64,000 nt of DNA from an uncultured Bacteroidota bacterium (GTDB taxonomy: Bacteria; Bacteroidota; Bacteroidia; Bacteroidales; P3). The translations under genes and the position numbers were made by a program. The DNA lies in assembly GCA_902788805.1 (NCBI GenBank), contig CADALO010000008.1:1-64000 (forward strand). The letters are read 5' to 3'. The notes under the pieces are model-generated. The model was not told the origin of the DNA and made no database searches. It saw only the letters and a program-made list of their open reading frames with translations. Position 1 is the stretch's first letter, and each line of letters opens with the position of its first letter. This document shows, one piece after another, positions 28,199-37,655 of the stretch.

Positions 28199-29310
28199 AA
28201 TCGTTTGATTATTTGATAGTCGGTGCCGGCCTTTATGGAGCTGTGTTTGCAAACATAGCGACGTCGAAGGGCAAGAAGTGCCTGGTTGTGGAACGCAGGG
28301 ACCATATAGGCGGCAACTGTTATACGAAAAGCGTGAACGGCATCAATGTGCATTGGTACGGGGCGCATATATTCCATACCTCGAATGAGCAGGTGTGGGA
28401 TTTTGTGAACCGTTTCTGTCGTTTCAACCATTATGTCAACAGCCCGATAGCCAACTATAAAGGCGAACTGTACAACCTGCCGTTCAATATGAACACGTTC
28501 GCGAAACTGTGGCCCGATGTTCGCACTCCGGAAGAGGCCAAGGCCCGTATAGCTGAACAACAGGCTGAGTTTGCGACCATTGCCGAGCCGCGCAATCTGT
28601 ATGAGCAGGGAATGAAGCTGGCAGGCAGAGACATATTTCTGAAGCTGGTGAAAGGCTATTCGGAGAAGCAATGGGGATTGCCAGCAGAGGAGATACCTGC
28701 TTTTGTGCTGCGTCGGCTGCCATTCAGGTTCACGTTTGACAATAATTATTTCTCTGACCCGCATCAGGGTATTCCTGTTGGCGGCTACACCCAGCTATTT
28801 GAACGGTTGCTGGAGGGAGTGGAGGTGAGACTTTCTACCGACTATCTTGCAGAGCGTGAGCAATTGAACCAGTTGGCCAAACGTGTTGTGTATACGGGTC
28901 CGATAGATGCTTATTTCGACTATTCGTTGGGTCACTTGGATTACCGCTCGCTGCGTTTTGAGCATAAGCTGCTCGAAGGCGTAGAGAGTTTTCAAGGCAA
29001 TGCTGTGTTTAACTATACCGACGCAGAGACGCCATTTACCCGAATTATCGAGCACAAACACTTTGAGTTTGGCACTCAGCCGGACACTGTGGTGACATAC
29101 GAGTATCCGCAGGACTGGCAGCCAGGAATGGAGCCTTATTATCCTGTCAACAACGAGCGCAACGATGCGTTGGTGGCAAGATACAAGGCGTTGGCAGCCA
29201 GTGAAAAGGATGTCTCGTTTGGCGGTCGTTTGGGAGAATATAAGTATTATGATATGGACAAAACCATTGCGCAGGTTTTGGCTCATCCGTGGCTGGGAGA
29301 TAATTCTTGA
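28195..29310 (+). CDS. glf: UDP-galactopyranose mutase
   Basis: A 371-residue flavoenzyme that interconverts UDP-galactopyranose and UDP-galactofuranose. The FAD-binding motif is VGAGLYGA (9-16), followed by ERRDHIGGNCYT. Family stretches include WYGAHIFHT (54-62), KGYSEKQWG, LPFRFTFDNNYF and GPIDAYFDY. Length and motifs match bacterial Glf. It is the last gene of the CDP-polyol row, suggesting that the glycan contains galactofuranose. No glycosyltransferase for it is in this row. Confidence 0.96.
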   Translation: MKSFDYLIVGAGLYGAVFANIATSKGKKCLVVERRDHIGGNCYTKSVNGINVHWYGAHIFHTSNEQVWDFVNRFCRFNHYVNSPIANYKGELYNLPFNMNTFAKLWPDVRTPEEAKARIAEQQAEFATIAEPRNLYEQGMKLAGRDIFLKLVKGYSEKQWGLPAEEIPAFVLRRLPFRFTFDNNYFSDPHQGIPVGGYTQLFERLLEGVEVRLSTDYLAEREQLNQLAKRVVYTGPIDAYFDYSLGHLDYRSLRFEHKLLEGVESFQGNAVFNYTDAETPFTRIIEHKHFEFGTQPDTVVTYEYPQDWQPGMEPYYPVNNERNDALVARYKALAASEKDVSFGGRLGEYKYYDMDKTIAQVLAHPWLGDNS

Positions 29311-29339
29311 ACGCGGAACGCAATTTTTATGTATTTTTG
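29307..29339 (+). promoter_or_regulatory. Putative promoter of the GroES-like gene
   Basis: TTG (29307-29309), 22 bp, TATTTTTG (29332-29339). The TTG overlaps the end of glf. Spacing is longer than ideal. Confidence 0.45.
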
Positions 29340-29394
29340 CAGTTTGTAAAAAACAGACATATTATTGTATAAGTACTGGAAATCAAATAACTCT

Positions 29395-29775
29395 ATGATG
29401 GATATTACAACTTCATCACGTAAAAAGGCACTTGATAAACTGGTTGTAGTTGGCGACCGAGTGTTGATACAGCAGGGTACAGCTGCTCAGAAGACAAAGA
29501 GCGGCTTGTATCTGCCTGCCGGCTATCAAGAAAAGGAGGAGATACAATCGGGATACATCTTGAAGTGCGGTCCGGGCTATGCTTTGCCGAATATGGACAG
29601 CGACGAGCCGTGGAACCCCAAGGACAAAGAGCCTAAATATTTGCCTCTGCAGGTGCAACCGGGCGATTTGGCATTGTTTATGCAGAAAAGTGCAGTTGAA
29701 ATCAAATACAACGGAGAGAAATACTATATTGTGCCGCAAAGTGCCATATTGCTGGTGGAGCGGGACGAGTTCTAA
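29395..29775 (+). CDS. GroES-like co-chaperonin family protein with an insertion
   Basis: A 126-residue protein with the cpn10 fold pattern: VVVGDRVLIQQ, KTKSGLYLPAGYQEKEEIQSGYILKCGPG, VQPGDLALFMQKSAVEIKYNGEKYYIVPQSAILLVE. Classical GroES is about 90-97 residues; here roughly 20 extra residues (about YALPNMDSDEPWNPKDKEP) sit before the 'VQPGD' strand. No groEL is adjacent, so this is probably a second, Bacteroidota-type paralogue rather than the main GroES. The ATG at 29395 is preferred; a second Met follows at once. It precedes alaS by 40 bp. Confidence 0.8.
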   Translation: MMDITTSSRKKALDKLVVVGDRVLIQQGTAAQKTKSGLYLPAGYQEKEEIQSGYILKCGPGYALPNMDSDEPWNPKDKEPKYLPLQVQPGDLALFMQKSAVEIKYNGEKYYIVPQSAILLVERDEF

Positions 29776-29815
29776 CCGTAAATCATAGTTAAATAAAATT
29801 TAAAACATTCAGATT

Positions 29816-32458
29816 ATGACATCAAACGAAATACGCAACCAATTCCTCAAGTTTTTTGAGAGCAAGAACCATCACGTAGTGCCGTCGGCTCCGATGGTGG
29901 TAAAGAATGACCCTACATTGATGTTCACCAATGCGGGTATGAATCAGTTTAAGGACATTTTTCTCGGCAACAGCGCAGCGCCATATCAAAGAGTGTGCGA
30001 TTCGCAGAAGTGCTTGCGAGTTAGCGGCAAGCACAACGACCTTGAGGAGGTGGGACACGACACATACCACCACACGATGTTCGAGATGCTTGGAAACTGG
30101 AGTTTTGGCGACTATTTCAAGAAAGAGGCCATAGCATACGGCTGGGAGTTCTTGACGGAGGTGATGAAGATTGACAAGAAGAACCTTTACGTCACTGTGT
30201 TTGGCGGTGACAAACAGGAGGGTCTTGAGATGGACAAAGAGGCGTATGACTTTTGGAAAGAGCATATTGCCGAGGACCGTATATTGATGGGCTCGAAGAA
30301 GGATAACTTCTGGGAAATGGGCGACCAAGGCCCGTGTGGTCCTTGCAGCGAGATACATATAGACTTGCGTGACGAGGAAGAAAAGACCAAAGTGCCCGGC
30401 GCCGAGTTGGTAAACAAAGACAATCCGCTTGTCATTGAGATATGGAACCTTGTGTTTATGCAATACAACCGTTTGGCCAATGGCACATTGGAGCCATTGA
30501 AGGCCAAACATATAGACACGGGAATGGGCTTTGAACGCCTGTGTATGGTTATCCAGAACAAGAAATCGAACTACGATACCGATGTGTTTCAGCCACTGAT
30601 ACAGGAAATTGCCAAGAAATCGGGAATACCATACGGCAAGAACGAAGAGTCGGATGTGGCGATGCGCGTATGTGCCGACCATTTGAGGGCGGTGAGTTTC
30701 TCTATTGCCGACGGTCAGCTGCCTTCGAATGCGAAAGCGGGTTACGTCATACGCCGTATTTTGCGTCGAGCAGTACGTTATGGCTACACTTTCCTTGGCT
30801 TCAAGGAACCCTTTATCCATACAATGGTGCCTACTTTGGTGTCGCAGATGGGCAACCAGTTCCCAGAATTGAAAAAACAGGAGGAATTGATAAGCCGCAT
30901 CATCCTTGAGGAGGAACAATCCTTCCTGAGAACGCTTTCGAACGGTATTCTGAAGTTTGAGAACTACATTGCCAAAGCGATGGAGTGTGAAACGAACTGT
31001 GAAGCCTGCGAGCAGAAGGTGAAGGTGGAAAAGGTCATTGATGGTGCTTTTGCTTTTGAGTTGTTCGACACATACGGTTTCCCGATAGATTTGACCCAAT
31101 TGATGGCAGGTGAGAAAGGCTGGACGGTCGATATGGATGGTTTCGCCAAGGGCTTGGCTGAACAGAAGGACCGCTCGCGTGCTGCCGCGAAAACCGAGAG
31201 CGATGACTGGGTTGAATTGCAGCCAGGTGTAGAAGAAGAGTTTATCGGATATGACGAGTTGGTTAGTGAGGTCAAGATTGTCCGCTATCGTCACGTGAGA
31301 ACCAAAGACCGTGAGTTCTATCAGCTTGTGTTCGATAAGACACCGTTTTATGGAGAGGGCGGTGGACAGGTAGGTGATGTCGGAACCATCGGTGCAGGCG
31401 AAGAGGTTATTCCGATTGTTGACACCAAGAAGGAGAATAATCTGATTGTACACATTGTCACCAAGTTGCCCTCGGACCTTACAGCAACCTTCAAAGCAGA
31501 AGTGGACAAATGCCGCAGGTTTGCTATCCAATGCAATCACTCTGCAACGCATTTGCTGCACAAGGCATTGCGTAATGTTTTGGGTGGCCACGTGGAGCAG
31601 AAAGGCTCGAGTGTGGACGACCAGCGACTTCGCTTTGACTTCTCGCATTTTGCCAAACTGACAAAAGAGGAGATAAGGGAGGTTGAGAAGCAGGTTAATA
31701 TTGACATTTGGCACGCTATGCCTCTCGAAGAGCATAGGGCAATGCCTATAGACGAGGCACGCAAACTTGGTGCAATGGCATTGTTTGGCGAGAAATACGG
31801 CGAGACCGTCCGTGTTGTGAAGTTTGGAGAGAGCGTTGAGTTCTGCGGAGGTACCCACACCGACAATACGGGCCATATCGGAGCGTTCCGTATTGTCAGC
31901 GAAAGTGCCATCGCTGCCGGTATGCGCCGTATTGAGGCCGTGACGGGCTCGGGTGCTGAGAAATATGTGGACGAGATGCAGGACCAGCTTGAAGAAGCCA
32001 AGACATTGCTTAAGAATCCCAAGGATCTTGCCGGTGCCATTCAGCGTCTGCAGGATGAAAACAGCGAGTTGCGTAGCCAAATTGCCGCCTTCCAGAAGGA
32101 GAAAGTTTCAGGAATATGCCGTTCGCTGGGTGATGAGCTGAAGAATAATCCCGTGCTTTCCAAAAAAGTTGACTTTGATGTTATGCAGCTTAAGGACGGT
32201 GTGATGCAGCTAAGAGCAGAGAATCCAGATATGGCGCTGGTGCTGGGCAGTGTTGTAAGCGACAAACCTCAATTGTTGATTTGCTTGGGCCAGAACCGTG
32301 TCGATGCGGGCAAGAATGCCGGCACTATTATTCGTGCAGCTGGAAAAGAAATACAAGGCGGTGGCGGCGGCCAGCCGGCATACGCTACTGCAGGAGGCAA
32401 AAATGCTGCAGGCATTGAGAAAGCCATAGAGGTCGCAGTGAAAGAAATCGAAGCATAA
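29816..32458 (+). CDS. alaS: Alanyl-tRNA synthetase
   Basis: An 880-residue class II synthetase that charges tRNA-Ala. Visible parts: the catalytic domain beginning NEIRNQFLKFFESKNH with PTLMFTNAGMNQFKD, the editing domain with CNHSATHLLH and CGGTHTDNTGHIG (zinc ligands), and the C-terminal oligomerisation domain with GGGGGQPAYATAGG. Full length for the family. The gene is followed after 6 bp by a small membrane protein gene and two PP-loop genes that probably belong to the same transcript, ending at the hairpin at 35048. Confidence 0.98.
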   Translation: MTSNEIRNQFLKFFESKNHHVVPSAPMVVKNDPTLMFTNAGMNQFKDIFLGNSAAPYQRVCDSQKCLRVSGKHNDLEEVGHDTYHHTMFEMLGNWSFGDYFKKEAIAYGWEFLTEVMKIDKKNLYVTVFGGDKQEGLEMDKEAYDFWKEHIAEDRILMGSKKDNFWEMGDQGPCGPCSEIHIDLRDEEEKTKVPGAELVNKDNPLVIEIWNLVFMQYNRLANGTLEPLKAKHIDTGMGFERLCMVIQNKKSNYDTDVFQPLIQEIAKKSGIPYGKNEESDVAMRVCADHLRAVSFSIADGQLPSNAKAGYVIRRILRRAVRYGYTFLGFKEPFIHTMVPTLVSQMGNQFPELKKQEELISRIILEEEQSFLRTLSNGILKFENYIAKAMECETNCEACEQKVKVEKVIDGAFAFELFDTYGFPIDLTQLMAGEKGWTVDMDGFAKGLAEQKDRSRAAAKTESDDWVELQPGVEEEFIGYDELVSEVKIVRYRHVRTKDREFYQLVFDKTPFYGEGGGQVGDVGTIGAGEEVIPIVDTKKENNLIVHIVTKLPSDLTATFKAEVDKCRRFAIQCNHSATHLLHKALRNVLGGHVEQKGSSVDDQRLRFDFSHFAKLTKEEIREVEKQVNIDIWHAMPLEEHRAMPIDEARKLGAMALFGEKYGETVRVVKFGESVEFCGGTHTDNTGHIGAFRIVSESAIAAGMRRIEAVTGSGAEKYVDEMQDQLEEAKTLLKNPKDLAGAIQRLQDENSELRSQIAAFQKEKVSGICRSLGDELKNNPVLSKKVDFDVMQLKDGVMQLRAENPDMALVLGSVVSDKPQLLICLGQNRVDAGKNAGTIIRAAGKEIQGGGGGQPAYATAGGKNAAGIEKAIEVAVKEIEA

Positions 32459-32464
32459 ACCATT

Positions 32465-32920
32465 ATGGACGATGTGTTGACAAGCGCTGAACGGCGTTAT
32501 CATATTGAGTCTCTTGTGGGTGAGATACCAGCAGGAGTCGTTTACAGGGCATTCTCGCGCCATAGGGTGGGGAAGAAGATAAAAAGACGTTATTATGCTA
32601 TTGTTGAGCGACGAGAGGATGTCTCCAAAAGCGATTTTAACAAACAGGCGCTTCAGGCAATGATAAAAGGATATAGCCCTGACTTCTTTGATATTGACGA
32701 CATCAGCCAAAATGGTAAAGACTATTATGTGTATTCCAAATATAAAAGACGTTCATCCACTCCCAGTCGCTGGGCATCATTGCAGAATCACGGATACCTA
32801 ATGCTCCTTTTGGCCGCTTTGATATTCATATTGATGATTGTGAAGTTCTTCCAAAGTCCTTCAAGCACCCAAGAAGTAAATGCTGGTACTAATACAGAAT
32901 TGGTGGTAAATAAAAATTAG
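32465..32920 (+). CDS. Hypothetical protein with one C-terminal membrane helix
   Basis: A 151-residue protein that I do not recognise. The first 100 residues are charged, with basic patches (RHRVGKKIKRR at 32-42, SKYKRRSS at 91-98); a hydrophobic helix spans about 110-129, and a short polar tail follows. It would be a tail-anchored-like inner-membrane protein with a cytoplasmic domain. It lies 6 bp after alaS and 4 bp before the first asparagine-synthetase-like gene, so it is likely to be made with them and might tether them to the membrane, which is speculation. Confidence 0.75.
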   Translation: MDDVLTSAERRYHIESLVGEIPAGVVYRAFSRHRVGKKIKRRYYAIVERREDVSKSDFNKQALQAMIKGYSPDFFDIDDISQNGKDYYVYSKYKRRSSTPSRWASLQNHGYLMLLLAALIFILMIVKFFQSPSSTQEVNAGTNTELVVNKN

Positions 32921-32924
32921 AATT

Positions 32925-33971
32925 ATGGTAGACAAGAGTTATTGTATGAGCTCATATCTTTCGCTGAGATACGTGGAAGATGAAAACAAGCAGTTTTTTG
33001 AAGGTTTAAAACATCAGGTTTACCGACAGCAACCCGACAATAGAAAAGTGCTCGTCTCAGATGCTCACGACATTGATATTGCTCTCCGCAATGTTTTCAG
33101 ATGCGTCGCTAATGAGAAGTTGGGGATGTTGCTGTCTGGCGGTATGGATAGTTCAATACTCGCTTCGTATATGCCCGAAGGAGCCGATGCCTATACGTTC
33201 AGATTTCTTGGTGGAAAATTTCAGAACGACGAATTGCGACGTGCAGAGTACTATGCCAACTATTACCACCTAAATCTGCATTATGTTGACATAAACTGGG
33301 ACACTGTTGACCAGAATGTCGATAAAATTATGGCTCATAAAGGTGCTCCGGTTCATTCAATAGAACCTCAACTCTATGCTGCTGCATTACAAGCAAAGCA
33401 AGATGGTGTTGAAATGCTTGTGATTGGAGACGCAGCAGATTATGTGTTTGGCGGTATGGACGGACTTCTGTCCCGAAACTGGAGCTATGACCAATATGTA
33501 AAGCGAATCATATATGTAGATCCTGCAGAAGTCCTGAAAGAACCTGCAAGTATGGATTACCTTTTTGAACGTTATCGTTTGGGAAAACACAGCATTGACT
33601 TCCTTCGTTTCTACAACGAGGTGGTGACAGACGAGAGCTATGCCTCTTATGAGAATGCATTTGAAACAGCCCAGATGGATTTTATAGATCCATATGAGTT
33701 GCTTAAAATGTCACATCCTCTTGATCTTGGGAAAATACGTAATGGAGATACCAAGTATTTGATACGCGACCTTTTCAGGATGAAATATCCTGAAACCGCC
33801 GTTCCCATCAAACAACCTATGCCAAGACCTGTAGATCAATATTTCGAGAACTGGAGCGGCCCAAAACGCAAAGAGTTCAGAGATAATCTTGATATACATA
33901 AATATACTGGCAATCAGAAATGGCTGCTCTATTGCTTGGAGCGTTTTTTGAACAACTACGACAATCAATAA
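32925..33971 (+). CDS. Asparagine-synthetase-like PP-loop protein without glutaminase domain (first of a tandem pair)
   Basis: A 348-residue protein corresponding only to the synthetase half of AsnB-type enzymes. The ATP pyrophosphatase loop is SGGMDS (71-76). The usual GEGADELFGG motif reads GDAADYVFGGMD, so the second acidic residue is lost. The N-terminus CMSSYLSLRYVEDENKQFFEG resembles the linker between glutaminase and synthetase domains, so the whole Ntn glutaminase domain is missing. It probably activates a carboxylate with ATP using free ammonia, another nucleophile or a partner amidase; the substrate is unknown. A paralogue follows after 12 bp. Confidence 0.8.
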   Translation: MVDKSYCMSSYLSLRYVEDENKQFFEGLKHQVYRQQPDNRKVLVSDAHDIDIALRNVFRCVANEKLGMLLSGGMDSSILASYMPEGADAYTFRFLGGKFQNDELRRAEYYANYYHLNLHYVDINWDTVDQNVDKIMAHKGAPVHSIEPQLYAAALQAKQDGVEMLVIGDAADYVFGGMDGLLSRNWSYDQYVKRIIYVDPAEVLKEPASMDYLFERYRLGKHSIDFLRFYNEVVTDESYASYENAFETAQMDFIDPYELLKMSHPLDLGKIRNGDTKYLIRDLFRMKYPETAVPIKQPMPRPVDQYFENWSGPKRKEFRDNLDIHKYTGNQKWLLYCLERFLNNYDNQ

Positions 33972-33983
33972 TATAATGACGGT

Positions 33984-35027
33984 ATGGTTGATAAAGATTT
34001 TTGCTTAAGCTCATATATCGCATTCCGTTATATTTGGAAAGACGGAAAGGATTTTGTAGAAGGATTCCAACACAAGAATTTCGTTCCTTTGGCTGTCAAA
34101 GACAGGCTTCCGGTAAGGACTTCCGAAGATATAGACAAAGAAATACAAAAACAGTTTGACGAGTTGTACGCAAAGTTTGACAATATCGGCATTTTGCTTT
34201 CCGGCGGAATGGATAGCGCCAACCTTGCGGCATACTTGAAGCCCGGAAGTCACGCATATACATTTACCTCCACTTCCGGTGTGTTTGAACTTGATGTGGA
34301 AAGAGCAAAATCGTATTGCAAGAAATTCAATCTGATTCACCACCTGATAGACATCACAATGGAGGATTATGAAAAATACACTCCTATAGTGATGCAGCAT
34401 AAGTTTGCCCCAGTTCATTCCATCGAGCCTCAGATTTTCAAGGCTGCCATACAGGGCAAAGCCGATGGAGTGCAACTGATGATTGTCGGCGAAAGTGCTG
34501 ATTTGATATTTGGGGGTATGGACAAACTTATTACTCCCGAATGGACCTTTGATGCCTTCGCTAAACGCTACACATTCCTTGAGCCGTCTTTGGTGTTGGC
34601 AAATCCTGTTGATCAGTCGGAATTGTTCGAACGTTATCGTACAGGAGAAACGACGATTGACTATATGCGTTTTATGGATGAGGTGTTCTCAATCGAAAGC
34701 AGTGGCTCTTATTTGAATGCCTTTGGCGCGGCTTGGATGCCATATTATGACCCATATGCCAAACTTATAATGGCCGATCCTTTGGATATGAACAGGGTAC
34801 GCAACGGCGAGCCGAAATATTTGGTTCGTGGCCTTTATGCGTTAAAGTATCCGGAACTTGAGATCCCGTTCAAGATACCTATGCCTCGCCCGGTAGACTC
34901 TGTATTCAAAAATTGGGAAGGACCAAGGCGCAGCGAGTTCCGCAAAGACATTCCGATGTCCTCTCTGACAGGAAACCAGAAGTGGCAGCTCTGGTGTGCG
35001 GAGCAGTTCCTCAACACTTTGCCGTAG
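33984..35027 (+). CDS. Asparagine-synthetase-like PP-loop protein without glutaminase domain (second of a tandem pair)
   Basis: A 347-residue paralogue of the preceding gene, alike over the full length: MVDKxxCxSSYxxxRY at the start, SGGMDS (73-78), HSIEPQ, GESADLIFGGMD in place of GEGADELFGG, PMPRPVD and TGNQKW near the end. The two have diverged strongly, which points to an old duplication with separate roles, perhaps as a heterodimer. Both lack the glutaminase domain. A strong hairpin 21 bp after the stop ends the row. Confidence 0.8.
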   Translation: MVDKDFCLSSYIAFRYIWKDGKDFVEGFQHKNFVPLAVKDRLPVRTSEDIDKEIQKQFDELYAKFDNIGILLSGGMDSANLAAYLKPGSHAYTFTSTSGVFELDVERAKSYCKKFNLIHHLIDITMEDYEKYTPIVMQHKFAPVHSIEPQIFKAAIQGKADGVQLMIVGESADLIFGGMDKLITPEWTFDAFAKRYTFLEPSLVLANPVDQSELFERYRTGETTIDYMRFMDEVFSIESSGSYLNAFGAAWMPYYDPYAKLIMADPLDMNRVRNGEPKYLVRGLYALKYPELEIPFKIPMPRPVDSVFKNWEGPRRSEFRKDIPMSSLTGNQKWQLWCAEQFLNTLP

Positions 35028-35047
35028 TATGAGTATATTTAAAATAA

Positions 35048-35074
35048 TAGAGGCGGGCCGAAGGCCCGCCTCTA
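35048..35074. terminator. Bidirectional terminator hairpin
   Basis: TAGAGGCGGGCC and its exact inverse GGCCCGCCTCTA around a GAA loop, between convergent genes. A/T-rich flanks lie on both sides, so it can serve both strands. Confidence 0.85.
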
Positions 35075-35096
35075 TTTATGTATTGTTATACGATTC

Positions 35097-37511
35097 TTAC
35101 TTTTCGCTCTTGATGCGCATTCTGTAGAACGAACGGAATACGAAGACAAGGGCAATCAGGATAAATGCTATGCCGAAGTAAGGAGCAATGGCTTGGAAGT
35201 TGGGAGCGATAGCGATTTCCATAGCAAGTACGCCGAAAAGGGTGGTGAACTTGATGATGGGGTTCAGGGCCACAGAACTTGTGTCCTTGAAGGGGTCGCC
35301 AACGGTGTCGCCTACAACGCTTGCATCGTGCAGCGCCGTACCTTTGGCCTTGAGGTCGACCTCAACAACCTTCTTGGCATTGTCCCAAGCACCGCCGGCG
35401 TTAGCCATAAATACAGCTTGGAAGAGGCCGAAGACAGCGATTGAAATCAGATAGCTTACAAAGAGGCAAACGGCATTCTCGCCACCGATGCTGGCAGGCG
35501 ATGAGATGCAGGCAAAGCCAAGAGCGAAGCAGAAGATGGCGATAAAGATATTAATCATACCCTTCTGTGCGTAGTTGGTGCAGATCTTCACAACTTCCTG
35601 CGACTTCTCAGTGTCAGCCTTCTTGGGCGCGTTGGGGTCAAGCTTGATATTGTTCTTGATGAACTCTACGGCGCGGTTGGCACCAGTGGTGACAGCCTGC
35701 ATCGAGGCACCGGTAAACCAGAAGATAACACAGCCACCAAGTATAAAGCCAAGAATACTGTAGGGGTTGAGCAGGTTGAGGATGGTCGAAGGTTCGATGC
35801 CCAGTGCCTTCTGTATCATAAGGATAAGCGAGAAAATCATAGTGGTTGCTCCGACAACGGCAGTACCGATAAGAACCGGCTTTGCTGTAGCCTTGAAGGT
35901 GTTGCCAGCGCCGTCGTTAGCCTCGAGATAATACTTGGCTTTCTCAAAATCAGGAGTGAAGCCGAATTCGCTCTCAACCTCTTTGGTAGTCTTTTCAATG
36001 TCGTCCTCGATGAGCGACAGCTCGTATACCGATTGTGCATTGTCGGTTACAGGACCGTAGCTGTCCACAGCGATGGTGACAGGACCCATACCAAGCATAC
36101 CGAAAGCAACAAGGCCAAACGAGAAGATTGTGAAGAACGGTCCAAATACAGGCTCAATGCCAAAGCCGGTAGCGGCCATATAAGCAATGAGCATCAGCAC
36201 GAAGAACACAATGCCCGTCCAGAAAGCACCGAAGTTACCGGCAACAAGACCCGACAGGATGTTCAGCGAAGCACCGCCCTGGTCGGAAGCCTTGACTACC
36301 TCACCGACGTGCTTCGAAGTGGGGGAGGTGAAAATCTTTGTAAACTCAGGAATCAGGGCTGCGCCAAGTGTGCCGCAGCTGATGATGATTGAGAGTGCGA
36401 GCCACAGATTGTCTACAATCGTCACGTCTCTGAGGATGAAATAGCTAGCCAGGAAAGTACCGCAGATGGAAAGTATAGAAGTGATCCAAACCAGCGAGGT
36501 CAGAGGCTTCTCAAAGTTGATGTCGTCAGCCTTTGCATAGCGTGCCTTGGCGATAGCGCCGTTGATATAGTAGGCGAGAACAGAAGCGATGATACCAAGA
36601 ATACGCATTACGAAGATCCAAACCAGCAGTTTGACCTGAATGGCAGGGTCGGGAACGGCAAGAAGGATAAACGAAACAAGAGCGACGCCAGTAACACCGT
36701 AGGTCTCGAAACCGTCGGCGGTGGGTCCGATGCTGTCGCCGGCATTGTCACCGGTGCAGTCGGCGATGACGCCAGGGTTGCGCGGGTCATCCTCGCCAAT
36801 CTTGAAGACAACCTTCATAAGGTCACTTCCGATGTCGGCAATCTTGGTGAAGATACCGCCGGCAATACGCAGGGCCGAAGCACCAAGCGATTCGCCGATG
36901 GCAAAGCCCATAAAGCACGAGCCGGCCAGGTCGCCGGGCATACAAAGCAGGATGACAAGCATCAGCACCAGTTCAACGCAAATCAGCACAATACCAATGC
37001 TCATACCTGCGCGCAGAGGAATGTTGAGCAGGTCGAGCGGACGGCGGCGCAGCGAGGCAAAAGCCATACGAGCATTGGCAAGCGTGTTCATACGCACGCC
37101 AAACCAAGCCACACCGTAGCTGCCAAGTATACCAATGATTGTCCAAGCCAGCACCAGCAGTACGCCGCCGGCCTTCATATCGCTCAGCACACCGAAATAC
37201 AGTGCAATGGCAGCGCCGATGAAGAGGAAGAGAACAATCAGGAATTTACCCTGCTGTTTCAGATAAGTGGAACAGGTTTTGAAAATGACATTGCCTATTT
37301 CAAGCATCGACTTGTGGGCTTTCAACTTGCGAACCTTGCTGAATTGCCAGAATCCAAACAAAAGGCCGAGAGCCACAATCAAAAATCCCCAATAAAGAAT
37401 CTTTGTGTCGGGACTCGAGCTGAAACCCTCAGGCATCTTCAAATCAGCCTCGCTCGCGAAGCTCAACGCTGGCAGAGCGATTGCAGAAAGTGTTGCGAAA
37501 AATTTCTTCAT
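35097..37511 (-). CDS. hppA: Membrane-bound ion-translocating pyrophosphatase
   Basis: An 804-residue, roughly 16-helix inner-membrane enzyme that hydrolyses pyrophosphate to pump H+ or Na+. The active-site motifs are present: DCTGDNAGDSIGPTADGFETYG and, near the C-terminus, NAGGAWDNAKK and DTVGDPFKDTS. The coupling ion cannot be fixed by eye, but Na+ pumping is common in Bacteroidota and would fit the NhaD antiporter at 3313. The first 20 residues look like a signal-type helix (ending SFASEAD), and a following segment extends the N-terminus compared with plant enzymes. Confidence 0.96.
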   Translation of the reverse strand: MKKFFATLSAIALPALSFASEADLKMPEGFSSSPDTKILYWGFLIVALGLLFGFWQFSKVRKLKAHKSMLEIGNVIFKTCSTYLKQQGKFLIVLFLFIGAAIALYFGVLSDMKAGGVLLVLAWTIIGILGSYGVAWFGVRMNTLANARMAFASLRRRPLDLLNIPLRAGMSIGIVLICVELVLMLVILLCMPGDLAGSCFMGFAIGESLGASALRIAGGIFTKIADIGSDLMKVVFKIGEDDPRNPGVIADCTGDNAGDSIGPTADGFETYGVTGVALVSFILLAVPDPAIQVKLLVWIFVMRILGIIASVLAYYINGAIAKARYAKADDINFEKPLTSLVWITSILSICGTFLASYFILRDVTIVDNLWLALSIIISCGTLGAALIPEFTKIFTSPTSKHVGEVVKASDQGGASLNILSGLVAGNFGAFWTGIVFFVLMLIAYMAATGFGIEPVFGPFFTIFSFGLVAFGMLGMGPVTIAVDSYGPVTDNAQSVYELSLIEDDIEKTTKEVESEFGFTPDFEKAKYYLEANDGAGNTFKATAKPVLIGTAVVGATTMIFSLILMIQKALGIEPSTILNLLNPYSILGFILGGCVIFWFTGASMQAVTTGANRAVEFIKNNIKLDPNAPKKADTEKSQEVVKICTNYAQKGMINIFIAIFCFALGFACISSPASIGGENAVCLFVSYLISIAVFGLFQAVFMANAGGAWDNAKKVVEVDLKAKGTALHDASVVGDTVGDPFKDTSSVALNPIIKFTTLFGVLAMEIAIAPNFQAIAPYFGIAFILIALVFVFRSFYRMRIKSEK

Positions 37512-37655
37512 AGATTATTGTTGTTTAGTTTGTAATTATTTATTTCTTTATTAGTATTCGGTCAGTGTGCCCCAGATATCGTAACGTCAATCGTTCCGTT
37601 TTGTCTACCTTGGTGCATTTACCTCCCTGCATTTAATGGGTATGGCACGCTTCCG

